In this document: one piece after another, positions 47,250 through 57,289 of the stretch
Numbering within the stretch: position 1 is the stretch's first letter
Layout: each line of letters opens with the position of its first letter
Assembly (NCBI GenBank): GCA_022354845.1
Contig: CP031970.1
Coordinates: 744,001-808,000, forward strand
Source of the DNA: Streptococcus suis
GTDB taxonomy: Bacteria; Bacillota; Bacilli; Lactobacillales; Streptococcaceae
Reading direction: 5' to 3'
Length of the DNA: 64,000 nucleotides
Notes under the pieces: generated by a model
Told to the model about the DNA's origin: nothing
Databases searched by the model: none
What the model saw: only the letters and a program-made list of their open reading frames with translations
Made by a program: the position numbers and the translations under genes

Positions 47250-47293
47250 GGGGTCGTTTAGAATGTCATCTTCTAGACGGTCCCTTTCTTTTT
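47250..47293 (+). terminator. Attenuator terminator before the aromatic transporter
   Basis: GGGGTCGTTTAGA pairs with TCTAGACGGTCCC over about 13 positions (three wobbles), loop ATGTCATCT, tail TTTCTTTTT. It lies 35 bases before the first binding-protein start. Confidence 0.75.
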
Positions 47294-47327
47294 GGCTTAA
47301 CTACTTATACATTTAAAGGAGATTGAA

Positions 47328-48290
47328 GTGTTTAGATTTAAAAAAATTATTCTTAGCTCGGTTGTAGCACTATCAGCGCTAACATTGGCAGCATGTAGTT
47401 CTAATAGTGAAGATTCTGGATCAGTTCGGGTTGGTATTATCCAATATGCAGAACATGAGGCATTAACGTCAGCTCGTGAAGGATTTATAGAAGCATTGGA
47501 AGATGCGGGATACAAGGAAGGCGAGAATCTGACAATTGATTTACAAAATTCCCAAGGAGATCAAGCCAATTTACAAACAATGGTAGGACAGCTTGCAGGG
47601 AAAAATGATTTGAACTTTGCAATTGCAACACCTGCTGCCCAAGCATTGTTAAATGCGGATGGTGAGACACCAAGTGTGTTTACAGCTGTAACGGATCCAG
47701 TTGAAGCAGGACTGGTTGAAAGTTTGGATGCACCCGGCGGTTCTATGACAGGATCTACTGATGCAACAGATGTAGAAGGGCAAATTGACATGTTACTCAA
47801 AGTGGTTCCTTCAGCTAAAACGGTTGGTATCTTCTACAATTCAAGTGAAGTTAATTCTGAGGTGCAAGCTGACCAAGCTAAACAAGCCCTTGAAGCGAAA
47901 GGAGTCAAAGTAGAGGTAGCAACTGTTACTTCAACAAATGACGTTCAACAAACAATGACCTCTTTGGCAGCTAAGGTCGATGCTATCTATCTCCCGACAG
48001 ATAATACAGTTGCTTCAACTGCTTCAACGATTGGTGAAATTTTACAAGAAGCAAAAGTTCCAGCAATGGGAAGTGATGCCGCAGTTATTGATGCTACTCT
48101 ATTTACTTATGGAGTTGACTATCATGCAATTGGTGTACAGGCTGGTGAACTAGCTGTGAAAATCTTGAAAGGTGATAAGCCAGCTGACTTGCCAGTTGAA
48201 AAACCAAATACAGCTGCTGTTACTGTGAATGAAGAAATGGCGACAGCTCTCGGTTTTGATGCTGAAACTATTAAAGCATTGGAAAAATAA
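47328..48290 (+). CDS. ABC transporter substrate-binding lipoprotein, TrpX-like (copy 1)
   Basis: A 320-residue lipoprotein (lipobox LAAC) of the ABC_sub_bind family (PF04392): VGIIQYAEHEALTSAREGF..., LQNSQGDQANLQTM, IATPAAQALL and PTDNTVAST. A pneumococcal homolog was crystallised with tryptophan, as I recall, so aromatic amino acids are the likely ligands. Start is GTG at 47328 after AAAGGAGATTGAA. First gene of a four-gene importer operon. Confidence 0.88.
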   Translation: MFRFKKIILSSVVALSALTLAACSSNSEDSGSVRVGIIQYAEHEALTSAREGFIEALEDAGYKEGENLTIDLQNSQGDQANLQTMVGQLAGKNDLNFAIATPAAQALLNADGETPSVFTAVTDPVEAGLVESLDAPGGSMTGSTDATDVEGQIDMLLKVVPSAKTVGIFYNSSEVNSEVQADQAKQALEAKGVKVEVATVTSTNDVQQTMTSLAAKVDAIYLPTDNTVASTASTIGEILQEAKVPAMGSDAAVIDATLFTYGVDYHAIGVQAGELAVKILKGDKPADLPVEKPNTAAVTVNEEMATALGFDAETIKALEK

Positions 48291-48314
48291 AAGTTGGAAA
48301 GATAGGAGTATCAT

Positions 48315-49295
48315 ATGATGAAAACTAAATTCATGAAAAAAATAGCTGCGATTTCCCTGGTTAGTGTAGGAATTTTGACGCTTGCAGCTTGCTCTTCCGC
48401 AAGTTCAGACAAATCTTCTTCTGAAACAGTTAAAGTTGGGATTCTACAATATATGGAACATGAATCCTTGACTGCAGCGCGTGAAGGATTTGTAGCAGAG
48501 TTAGAGGCGAACGGCTACAAAGAAGGAGAAAAATTAGTCTTAGATTATCAGAATGCACAAGGTGATCAAGCAAACCTACAAACTATATCAGAACAATTAA
48601 TCGATGGAAATGATATTGTGTTAGCTATTGCAACACCTGCTGCACAAAGTTTGGCAACCGTATCAACTGAAACTCCCATCCTATTCACTGCCGTTACGGA
48701 TCCATTATCAGCGGATTTGGTAGAGTCTATTGAAAAACCAGGGGGACTCTTGACTGGAACCTCAGACCAAGCTCCAATTGATAAACAAGTTGAATTATTA
48801 GGCCAGGCCGTTCCAGATGCGAAAACAGTTGGTATCCTATATACCACTAGCGAGCGGAACTCTGAGGTTCAAGTAGAACAAGCTAAAGAATTGTTTGAAA
48901 AAGCAGGCTATAAGGTGGTTGTAAAGGGAATCACTTCAACAAATGAAGTGCAAGATGCCACTAAAAGCTTGATGAAGGATGTAGATGCTATTTTTGTTCC
49001 AACTGATAACACTATTGCCTCAACAATGACCATGATTGGTGAATTGTCTGTTGAGCATCAAATACCAGTTATAGGTGGTTCAACAGATATGGTGGATGAA
49101 GGTGGTTTACTAACTTATGGTACTAATTATGAGGCTTTAGGACGTCAAACCGCAAAAATGGCAATCAAAATTATTGAGGGTGCGGATGTTTCTGAAACCG
49201 CAGTGGAATACCCTGAAACAGTTAGTCTTCATATAAATGAGGACATTGCCAAACAACTCGGAATTGATACTAGCAAACTTTCTATATCTGAGTAA
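48315..49295 (+). CDS. ABC transporter substrate-binding lipoprotein, TrpX-like (copy 2)
   Basis: A 326-residue paralog of the preceding protein, with lipobox LAAC and the same motif series (VGILQYMEHESLTAAREGF, LDYQNAQGDQANLQT, VPTDNTIAST). The two differ enough to suggest different ligand preference, for example Trp versus Tyr/Phe. Start after AGGAGTATC. Shares the permease and ATPase downstream. Confidence 0.88.
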   Translation: MMKTKFMKKIAAISLVSVGILTLAACSSASSDKSSSETVKVGILQYMEHESLTAAREGFVAELEANGYKEGEKLVLDYQNAQGDQANLQTISEQLIDGNDIVLAIATPAAQSLATVSTETPILFTAVTDPLSADLVESIEKPGGLLTGTSDQAPIDKQVELLGQAVPDAKTVGILYTTSERNSEVQVEQAKELFEKAGYKVVVKGITSTNEVQDATKSLMKDVDAIFVPTDNTIASTMTMIGELSVEHQIPVIGGSTDMVDEGGLLTYGTNYEALGRQTAKMAIKIIEGADVSETAVEYPETVSLHINEDIAKQLGIDTSKLSISE

Positions 49296-49342
49296 ACGGT
49301 GCAAGAAGAGAGATTCTTCAATAACCTACAAAGGAGAAAATC

Positions 49343-50236
49343 GTGGATATTATTTTATCAAGTATTTCGCAAGGCTTGCTTTGGTCAGTCATGGCGATTG
49401 GTGTTTACTTGACTTTTCGTATTTTGGATATCGCAGATATGACAGCAGAGGGATCTTATCCCCTTGGAGCCGCTGTTTGTGCAACAGGAATTGTAAATGG
49501 TCTAAACCCTTTACTTGCAACTTTCCTTGCAATGATAGCTGGTATGGGAGCTGGATTAATTTCTGGCTTACTCCACACAAAGTTAAAAATTCCTGCTCTC
49601 TTGACAGGTATTGTCACCTTGACAGGTCTTTATTCGATTAACTTGAAAATATTAGGTAAGGCCAATGTGGCTTTGCTTAAGCAGGAGACCTTGGTCACTC
49701 AATTGCAGGATTTTGGTTTGGCTAAAACGAATGCTGTACTGGTGATTGGTATCATCTTTGTTTTAGCAGTTGTCGGAGTGTTAACGCTTTTACTCAATAC
49801 ACAAATTGGTTTGGCTATTCGTTCAACAGGGGATAATATTCCAATGAGTGAAGCAAATGGCATTAACGTAGACAGAATGAAAATCTATGGCTATATGATA
49901 TCAAATGGGTTAATTGCTCTCTGTGGTGCCTTGTTGACCCAAAATAATGGTTATGCAGATTTGAACTCTGGTACGGGAACTATCGTTATCGGTTTGGCAT
50001 CTGTCATTATTGCTGAAGTCATATTACGGAATCTCCGTTTGGGTTGGAGATTACTGTCAATTGTACTGGGTGCAGTCGTATACCGCTTGATTATTCTTGC
50101 GATTTTGGAAATACCTGGGATGGATGCGGACCTTGTTAAACTCTTCTCTGCAATTCTATTGGCAACTGTACTTTATGTTCCTGAATTACAGAAAAAACTC
50201 AATATTCGTCGTCCCAAATTAAATGGACATGCTTAG
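49343..50236 (+). CDS. ABC transporter permease, TrpY-like
   Basis: A 297-residue membrane protein of the BPD_transp_2 family with about eight hydrophobic helices (DIADMTAEGSYPLGAAV, GIVTLTGLYSINL, AIRSTGDNIPMSEANGIN). Start is GTG at 49343 after AAGGAG. It forms the channel of the aromatic-type importer. Confidence 0.88.
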   Translation: MDIILSSISQGLLWSVMAIGVYLTFRILDIADMTAEGSYPLGAAVCATGIVNGLNPLLATFLAMIAGMGAGLISGLLHTKLKIPALLTGIVTLTGLYSINLKILGKANVALLKQETLVTQLQDFGLAKTNAVLVIGIIFVLAVVGVLTLLLNTQIGLAIRSTGDNIPMSEANGINVDRMKIYGYMISNGLIALCGALLTQNNGYADLNSGTGTIVIGLASVIIAEVILRNLRLGWRLLSIVLGAVVYRLIILAILEIPGMDADLVKLFSAILLATVLYVPELQKKLNIRRPKLNGHA

Positions 50237-50245
50237 GAGGAAATA

Positions 50246-51046
50246 ATGACAACAATTTTATCAATAGAAAATATTCATAAAACCTTCGAAGCAGGGACTG
50301 TCAATGAAAATCATGTTCTTCGTGGGTTAAGCATAGATGTGAAAGAAGGAGACTTTATCTCTATTATCGGTGGTAATGGTGCTGGTAAGTCAACATTTAT
50401 GAACTCACTTGCTGGAGCACTAACGGTTGATTCGGGTGATATTTTACTTGAAGGGAAATCCATCAAGCATGTCTCAGCTGCAAAACGTTCTAAGGACATT
50501 AGCCGTGTTTTCCAAGATCCGAAGATGGGAACTGCTTCTCGCCTAACTATTGAAGAAAACATGGCCATTGCTTATCGTCGTGGATTATCACGTGGTCTCG
50601 GTTGGGGTGTAAAAGATAGTGAACGTGCTATTTTTAAGGAAGCATTGAAAGAGCTTGGTCTGGGATTGGAAAACCGTATGAAAATTGATACTCAATTTCT
50701 TTCAGGTGGCCAACGTCAAGCTTTGACTTTGATGATGGCTTCACTTGTTAAGCCCAAGGTACTCTTGCTAGATGAACATACTGCTGCTCTTGATCCAAAA
50801 ACCAGTGATATGGTAATGGAATTGACGAAGAAAATCGTTGAAGGACACCAATTAACGGCGTTGATGATTACGCACAATATGGAAAACGCTATTGTATATG
50901 GCAATCGATTAGTGATGTTGCATCGTGGTCAAATCGTTGTTGATGTTGAGGGTGAAGAGAAGAAGAATTTAACTGTTAAAGACTTGATGGATCTTTTCTA
51001 CCAGAATAGTGGCGAAAAATTGACTGATGATGATATGATATTATAA
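50246..51046 (+). CDS. ABC transporter ATP-binding protein, TrpZ-like
   Basis: A 266-residue ATPase with Walker A GGNGAGKST, Q-loop RVFQDPKMGTASRLTI, signature LSGGQRQALTLMMA, Walker B LLLDEHTAALDP (His in place of the usual Pro) and switch MITHNMENA. The DEHTAALDP form is typical of this TrpZ-like group. Closes the operon; a bidirectional terminator follows. Confidence 0.9.
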   Translation: MTTILSIENIHKTFEAGTVNENHVLRGLSIDVKEGDFISIIGGNGAGKSTFMNSLAGALTVDSGDILLEGKSIKHVSAAKRSKDISRVFQDPKMGTASRLTIEENMAIAYRRGLSRGLGWGVKDSERAIFKEALKELGLGLENRMKIDTQFLSGGQRQALTLMMASLVKPKVLLLDEHTAALDPKTSDMVMELTKKIVEGHQLTALMITHNMENAIVYGNRLVMLHRGQIVVDVEGEEKKNLTVKDLMDLFYQNSGEKLTDDDMIL

Positions 51047-51048
51047 AA

Positions 51049-51092
51049 AAAAAGGCTACTGAGTTTATTGCTTCAACTCAGTAGCCTTTTGT
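51049..51092. terminator. Bidirectional terminator between the transporter and aroB
   Basis: AAAGGCTACTGAGTT/AACTCAGTAGCCTTT, 15-pair perfect stem with A run before and T run after. Confidence 0.9.
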
Positions 51093-51100
51093 TATATGTT

Positions 51101-52165
51101 CTATTGCAAGAACTCTTTCATTTCTTCTAATGGAATGTGATGGATTGCAGCCTGTCCAAGCTGTGGCACGATAACAAGCTTAATAGTTTTTCCTCTTGCT
51201 TTCTTATCGTGAGTTAAGGCTGTATATAATTCCTCGCTATTCCAAGGTTGATGTGCAGTTGGTAAACCAAACTTCTCACACATAGCGATAATTTTTTCAG
51301 TTATACCTGCTGGCATCAATCCTTTTTTCTCAGAAGCACGTGAGATTTGAACCATTCCGATAGCGACAGCTTCACCGTGCATGACTTGACCATAGCCAGC
51401 GGTAGCTTCAATCGCATGACCGATTGTGTGTCCAAAGTTTAGATATAAGCGGACTCCATTGTCCAACTCATCTTCGACTACAACCTTGCGTTTAACTTCG
51501 CAGGAGTGGTAGATGATATAGTCGGCATTCTCCAAAATACTTTCTACAGATCCATCTAATCGGTCAAGTGTATCCCAGAGTTCCACATCATCGATCAAGC
51601 CATATTTAACGACTTCGCCCATTCCTTCAATCAATTCACGTTTGCCAAGTGTTTTTAGGGTATTAGGGTCAATGAGGACGCCATCAGGTTGGTAGAAGCT
51701 ACCGACCATATTCTTAGCGAATGGTGTATTCACGCCAGTTTTCCCACCAATTGAAGAATCAACTTGGGCAGTTAGACTCGTTGGAACCTGGAGAAAATGG
51801 ATACCCCGCATATAAGTTGAAGCAACGTAGCCAGCTAAATCTCCAACCACACCACCACCAAGAGCTAAAATTCCATCACTCCGTGTCATCCCATTTTTTA
51901 CGAGAAATTCGTAGGCTTGATAAACAGTTTCAAGATTTTTTGATGCTTCACCTTCTGGGAATTCAAATACAATAGTGTCAAAACCAGCTTGTTCTAAACT
52001 AGCTTGGACCGTTTGACTATACAGTCTACCAACCAGGTCATCTGTAATGATGGCAATTTTTTGAGGGTTCCAGAGTCCTTTGACCCAGGAACCAACCTGT
52101 GACAAGCTACCTCTTTCAATGAGGATGTCATATGGATTGTGGGGAAGGTTAACAGTTAGTTTCAT
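51101..52165 (-). CDS. aroB: 3-dehydroquinate synthase
   Basis: A 354-residue NAD- and metal-dependent enzyme for shikimate step two. Motifs: [51 protein letters not shown] and the metal-binding [12 protein letters not shown]. It lies 12 bases downstream of aroE in the minus-strand operon aroG-aroG-aroE-aroB. Confidence 0.97.
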   Translation of the reverse strand: MKLTVNLPHNPYDILIERGSLSQVGSWVKGLWNPQKIAIITDDLVGRLYSQTVQASLEQAGFDTIVFEFPEGEASKNLETVYQAYEFLVKNGMTRSDGILALGGGVVGDLAGYVASTYMRGIHFLQVPTSLTAQVDSSIGGKTGVNTPFAKNMVGSFYQPDGVLIDPNTLKTLGKRELIEGMGEVVKYGLIDDVELWDTLDRLDGSVESILENADYIIYHSCEVKRKVVVEDELDNGVRLYLNFGHTIGHAIEATAGYGQVMHGEAVAIGMVQISRASEKKGLMPAGITEKIIAMCEKFGLPTAHQPWNSEELYTALTHDKKARGKTIKLVIVPQLGQAAIHHIPLEEMKEFLQ

Positions 52166-52177
52166 ACCCGTTCCTCT

Positions 52178-53047
52178 CTATTTGATGTCGTATTTCTGTA
52201 CTAATAGTTGCCAAATCAAATCTGTCGGCATTTCTTTTCCCGTCCAGAGTTCAAAGGCTTCCGCTGCTTGAAAGAGTAGCATACCCAGACCGTTGATGGT
52301 GGGATTTCCTTGTGAATTTGCCATTTTCAATAAAGGTGTTTCAAATGGTTGATATATCACATCCGCGACCAATAGTTCCTCTGGAAAACGAATGGTAGCT
52401 GGGAGTGGTAGGGAAGTGCCATCCATTCCCACACTGGTTCCATTGATGAGTAAGTCTGAATTGTTTATGTGCTCTGCGAGTAACTGGCTATCATTGTTGG
52501 GGAGTACTTGTAGGGAAACTCCAGTAGATTGTGCAATAGTTTGGACTGTTACAACAGTCCTTTCCACACTTTGTGGGCGACAAAAAATGGTGATTTCCTT
52601 TGCGCCATCTATTGCAGCTTGGGCGACAATGGCAGTTGAAGCACCACCTCCACCTAAGATTGTCAGCCGTTTGTTTCTTACATGGAATGCTCTAAGAGTT
52701 TCCAAACTTTTAAAAAATCCGATGCCGTCTGTATTGTGACCAATAAGCAGGCCGTCTTGATGAAGAACAGTATTAACGGCACCAATCAAGCGAGCAGACT
52801 CTGTTAAATCATCTAGGTAGGGTATTACAGCCTGTTTATAAGGCATGGAAAGATTAATTCCAAACATGTTATATCGTTTGATATTTTCAAGTGTGACTGC
52901 TAGATCATCTTCTGGAATTTCCCATGCTAGGTAGACTCCATTTACACCCGTTTCCTCAAAAGCAAGATTGTGGATGAAGGGTGAAATGGAATGTTTTATT
53001 GGCTTTGCAACTACAGCTGCTAGGCGAGTATATCCATCAATATTCAC
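52178..53047 (-). CDS. aroE: Shikimate dehydrogenase
   Basis: A 289-residue NADPH-dependent enzyme reducing 3-dehydroshikimate. [11 protein letters not shown] and [13 protein letters not shown] hold the substrate and catalytic lysine; the nucleotide loop is [22 protein letters not shown] is also conserved. Third in the minus-strand aromatic operon. Confidence 0.95.
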   Translation of the reverse strand: MNIDGYTRLAAVVAKPIKHSISPFIHNLAFEETGVNGVYLAWEIPEDDLAVTLENIKRYNMFGINLSMPYKQAVIPYLDDLTESARLIGAVNTVLHQDGLLIGHNTDGIGFFKSLETLRAFHVRNKRLTILGGGGASTAIVAQAAIDGAKEITIFCRPQSVERTVVTVQTIAQSTGVSLQVLPNNDSQLLAEHINNSDLLINGTSVGMDGTSLPLPATIRFPEELLVADVIYQPFETPLLKMANSQGNPTINGLGMLLFQAAEAFELWTGKEMPTDLIWQLLVQKYDIK

Positions 53048-53094
53048 AAAATGTCTCCAATTCTAATCAATCTTGCGTTGCAATTATAAAATAA

Positions 53095-54123
53095 TTATAG
53101 TGTCTGATGAATTTCACGGATGAGTGCTTCGGTTTTTTCCCATCCCAAGCAAGGATCAGTGATGGATTTGCCATAGACTTCGGGGCTATCTTGACGGCCG
53201 TCTTCTAAGTAGGATTCAATCATGAAACCACGGACGTATTTACGAATGGATTCGTTCCAATCACGATTAATAAGCGTTTGGCGAACGATGCGAATTTGCT
53301 CCAAGTAATTTTTACCAGAATTATCATGGTTAGTATCGATGACAATGAATGGATTTTCAAGACCAAATTGCTCATATTGCTTGATGGTTTTCAAAAGAAT
53401 GTCATAGTAGTAGTTCGGTTCATAACCACCTTTTTCAGTATTGGCACCGCGAAGAATAGCGTGGGCAAGTGGATTGCCGTCCGTATCAACTTCCGCATCT
53501 CGGTAGATAAAATTTTGTTTATTTTGTGCAGCATAGATACCATTGAACATGACAGTCAAATTGCCTGAAGTCGGGTTTTTCATGCCTGTAGGCATATCGA
53601 TTCCAGAAGCAACGAAACGGTGTTCTTGGTCTTCGACGGAGCGAGCTCCGATGGCATGATAAGATACCAAATCTTCTACCAATGGATAATTTGCGGAATA
53701 AAGCATTTCGTCCGCCGTTGTCAAACCTGTCTCAGTAATAACACGGTAATGCAGATGACGTACAGCAGCAATACCATTAATTAAATCAGGTAGTTTAGAC
53801 GTATCTGGTTGATGCATCAAACCCTTGTATCCCTCGCCATTTGTTCGAGGTTTGGCTGTATAGACACGCATGACGATAAAGATTTTATCTTTAACCTCTT
53901 CCTGGAGTTTTGACAAACGGTGTGCATAATCTAAAACAGCATCTTCATTATCAGAAGAGCAAGGTCCGATGACGAGGAGAAGACGTTGATCTTCCCCCCT
54001 AATCACTCGTTTTAGTTCTTCATCACGCTGGTTTTTTGCTACTAAAAATTCGCCTTCAAGTTTTGAAAGTTCTTTAATTTGTTCTACATCAATACTAGTA
54101 CCTTTTCTATGTATTCCCATCAT
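53095..54123 (-). CDS. aroG2: 3-deoxy-7-phosphoheptulonate synthase (copy 2)
   Basis: A 342-residue class I DAHP synthase. LLVIGPCSSDN, MRVYTAKPRTNGEGYKGL, EMLYSANYPLVEDLVSY, GARSVEDQEHRFVASG and DTNHDNSGK hold the PEP, E4P and metal sites. It is a tandem paralog of the next gene; each probably has its own feedback specificity. Start after AGGAAATA. Confidence 0.95.
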   Translation of the reverse strand: MMGIHRKGTSIDVEQIKELSKLEGEFLVAKNQRDEELKRVIRGEDQRLLLVIGPCSSDNEDAVLDYAHRLSKLQEEVKDKIFIVMRVYTAKPRTNGEGYKGLMHQPDTSKLPDLINGIAAVRHLHYRVITETGLTTADEMLYSANYPLVEDLVSYHAIGARSVEDQEHRFVASGIDMPTGMKNPTSGNLTVMFNGIYAAQNKQNFIYRDAEVDTDGNPLAHAILRGANTEKGGYEPNYYYDILLKTIKQYEQFGLENPFIVIDTNHDNSGKNYLEQIRIVRQTLINRDWNESIRKYVRGFMIESYLEDGRQDSPEVYGKSITDPCLGWEKTEALIREIHQTL

Positions 54124-54129
54124 TATTTC

Positions 54130-55167
54130 CTATCTATTATATATTTCTTGGATTAATTCTTGTGTTTTTTCCCATCCTAAACATGGATCAGTGATTGATT
54201 TTCCATAAATGTCTGGATTGTCCTGACGACCGTCCTCAATATAGGATTCAATCATAAATCCACGGACATAGTTGCGGATGGACTCGTTCCAGTCTCGGTT
54301 GATCAAGGTTTGGCGTACGATTCGTATTTGTTCTAAATAGTTTTTACCAGAGTTATCATGGTTTGTATCAATCAAAATAAATGGATTTTTTAAGCCGAAT
54401 TGTTGATAAATCTCAATCGTTTCCAAAAGGTTATCATAGTAGTAGTTCGGCAGGTATTTTCCATTTTCGTTCACTGCTCCGCGGAGAATAACATGGGCAA
54501 GTGGGTTACCAGAAGTTTCAACTTCCGTATTATTGAAAAGGAAGGACTGCTTTTTCTGAGCTGCAAAGATTCCATTAAACATAACTTTTAGGTTTCCAGA
54601 TGTTGGATTTTTCAAGCCAGTTGGAACATCAATACCAGAAGCAACAAAGCGGTGTTGCTGGTTTTCAACAGAGCGAGCACCAATCGCAATATAGGAAACT
54701 AGATCATCTACAAGCGGGAGATTTTCAGGATACAGCATTTCGTCAGCGGTCGTTAAACCAGTTTCCGTAATCACACGATAGTGCAGGTTACGAACGGCTT
54801 TAATTCCATTAATAAGACTAGGGGCGGCATCTGTATCAGGCTGATGCATGAGTCCCTTGTAGCCATCTCCATTAGTACGTGGCTTGGCAGTATATACACG
54901 CATGACCATGAAGATTTTATCCTTGACTTCCTCTTGGAGTTTAGCCAAGCGATGCGCATAATCAAGAACAGCTTCCTCATTATCAGATGAACAAGGACCG
55001 ATGACCAATAATAGACGATCGTCTTCACCTTTGAGAATTGCTTCGAGCTCACGGTCTCGTGCTTGTTTTTTTGCAAGTGTTTCAGGTGCTAATTTAGAAT
55101 GTTCTCGAACCTGTTCGATATTAATTTTTTCGCTGATTGGAGTAAACAATAGATCTTCCTCTTTCAT
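54130..55167 (-). CDS. aroG1: 3-deoxy-7-phosphoheptulonate synthase (copy 1)
   Basis: A 345-residue class I DAHP synthase with the same motif set as its neighbour (IGPCSSDN, KPRTNGDGYKGL, GARSVENQQHRFVASG, DTNHDNSGK). First gene of the minus-strand operon; copy 2 follows after six bases. The predicted mRNA leader is only ~8 bases and lacks a ribosome binding site. Confidence 0.95.
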   Translation of the reverse strand: MKEEDLLFTPISEKINIEQVREHSKLAPETLAKKQARDRELEAILKGEDDRLLLVIGPCSSDNEEAVLDYAHRLAKLQEEVKDKIFMVMRVYTAKPRTNGDGYKGLMHQPDTDAAPSLINGIKAVRNLHYRVITETGLTTADEMLYPENLPLVDDLVSYIAIGARSVENQQHRFVASGIDVPTGLKNPTSGNLKVMFNGIFAAQKKQSFLFNNTEVETSGNPLAHVILRGAVNENGKYLPNYYYDNLLETIEIYQQFGLKNPFILIDTNHDNSGKNYLEQIRIVRQTLINRDWNESIRNYVRGFMIESYIEDGRQDNPDIYGKSITDPCLGWEKTQELIQEIYNR

Positions 55168-55181
55168 TAGTAGATTTTCTA

Positions 55182-55190
55182 ATTATATCA
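55182..55190 (-). promoter_or_regulatory. Extended -10 promoter of the aroG-aroG-aroE-aroB operon
   Basis: Minus-strand TGATATAAT (hexamer 55187-55182) ends 14 bases before the ATG at 55167, predicting a leader of about eight bases. Confidence 0.55.
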
Positions 55191-55465
55191 TTATTCTGAC
55201 GATTTTTAAATATAGATTAGTGAATTTACGGTAAATTTACAGCAAATTCAGAATATTTCTTTTCTAGATTATGAAAATCTGAGATACTGACCGATTTTGA
55301 ATCGATTTCGAAATGAAGATTTAAAACATGTAGTTTGGTAAACGATGTCTAAAACCGATAAAAATAGACTTGATCAGCTACTATTTATACATTTTAACGT
55401 TTGTTTTAAATCACGAATAATCGTATTTTTCCTACGAATTGTCAAAAAAATCAGAAAATATTCTG
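55191..55465. promoter_or_regulatory. Divergent aroG/aroA control region
   Basis: About 275 AT-rich bases without genes. CAGAATATTTCTTT at 55249-55262 and, on the opposite strand, CAGAATATTTTCTG at 55465-55452 are related motifs, each next to one of the two divergent promoters. Both resemble CodY boxes with about four mismatches. Confidence 0.35.
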
Positions 55466-55471
55466 TAAGTA

Positions 55472-55480
55472 TGGTAAAAT
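55472..55480 (+). promoter_or_regulatory. Extended -10 promoter of aroA-aroK-pheA
   Basis: TGGTAAAAT (TAAAAT at 55475-55480), 28 bases before aroA. GAGGTAAGG serves as ribosome binding site. Confidence 0.6.
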
Positions 55481-55499
55481 GGAAATGAAACTATTTTGA

Positions 55500-56789
<1,290 letters not shown>

Positions 56790-56797
56790 GAGTAAAT

Positions 56798-57289
56798 ATG
56801 CCAATCGTATTGCTAGGATTTATGGGGGTTGGGAAAACTACAACTGCCAGTTTGTTAGAACTCCCAGTCTATGATATGGACCAGATCATAGAGGAACGGA
56901 TTGGTATGTCAATCGCTGATTATTTTAGTCTGAAGGGAGAAATGGCTTTTCGACAGATCGAGACAGAGGTGCTAAAAGAATTATTAACATTACCAGCAGA
57001 TTGCATTGTTTCAACGGGTGGTGGTGTTGTAAAATCTGAAGTAAACAGGAAGTTATTGCTGGAAAATAAGGATAATAATGTACTTCTTACAGCCTCCTTT
57101 GAGGTTGCTTATCAGAGAATTAGCATGGATGACCAATCTCCAAGGCCACTCTTTTTGCAACATAGCAAAGATGAATTTAAAGCCATTTATCAAGAGCGGA
57201 TGTCACTTTATCAAGGATTGGCAACAACAGTTATTGATACAGATCATGTACGTCCAGAACAAGTAGCAAGGAAAATTCTATGCAAGTAG
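56798..57289 (+). CDS. aroK: Shikimate kinase
   Basis: A 163-residue enzyme phosphorylating shikimate. Walker A GFMGVGKTT is at residues 7-15, followed by YDMDQIIEERIGMSIADYF, FRQIETEVL and STGGGVV; RPLF is the lid arginine. Its end overlaps pheA by 10 bases. Confidence 0.95.
   Translation: MPIVLLGFMGVGKTTTASLLELPVYDMDQIIEERIGMSIADYFSLKGEMAFRQIETEVLKELLTLPADCIVSTGGGVVKSEVNRKLLLENKDNNVLLTASFEVAYQRISMDDQSPRPLFLQHSKDEFKAIYQERMSLYQGLATTVIDTDHVRPEQVARKILCK

Noticed and set aside
47010..47327. T-box riboswitch upstream of the aromatic transporter
   Set aside because: The diagnostic GGTGGNACCGCG element is absent (only ATGGCGCG occurs), whereas a well-placed ribosome binding site, start codon and aromatic codon run support a translated leader peptide.
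49237..49641. 134-codon ORF across the second binding protein and the permease start
   Set aside because: It is out of frame with two clear genes, Cys/Trp/Arg-rich in shadow fashion, and lacks a binding site.
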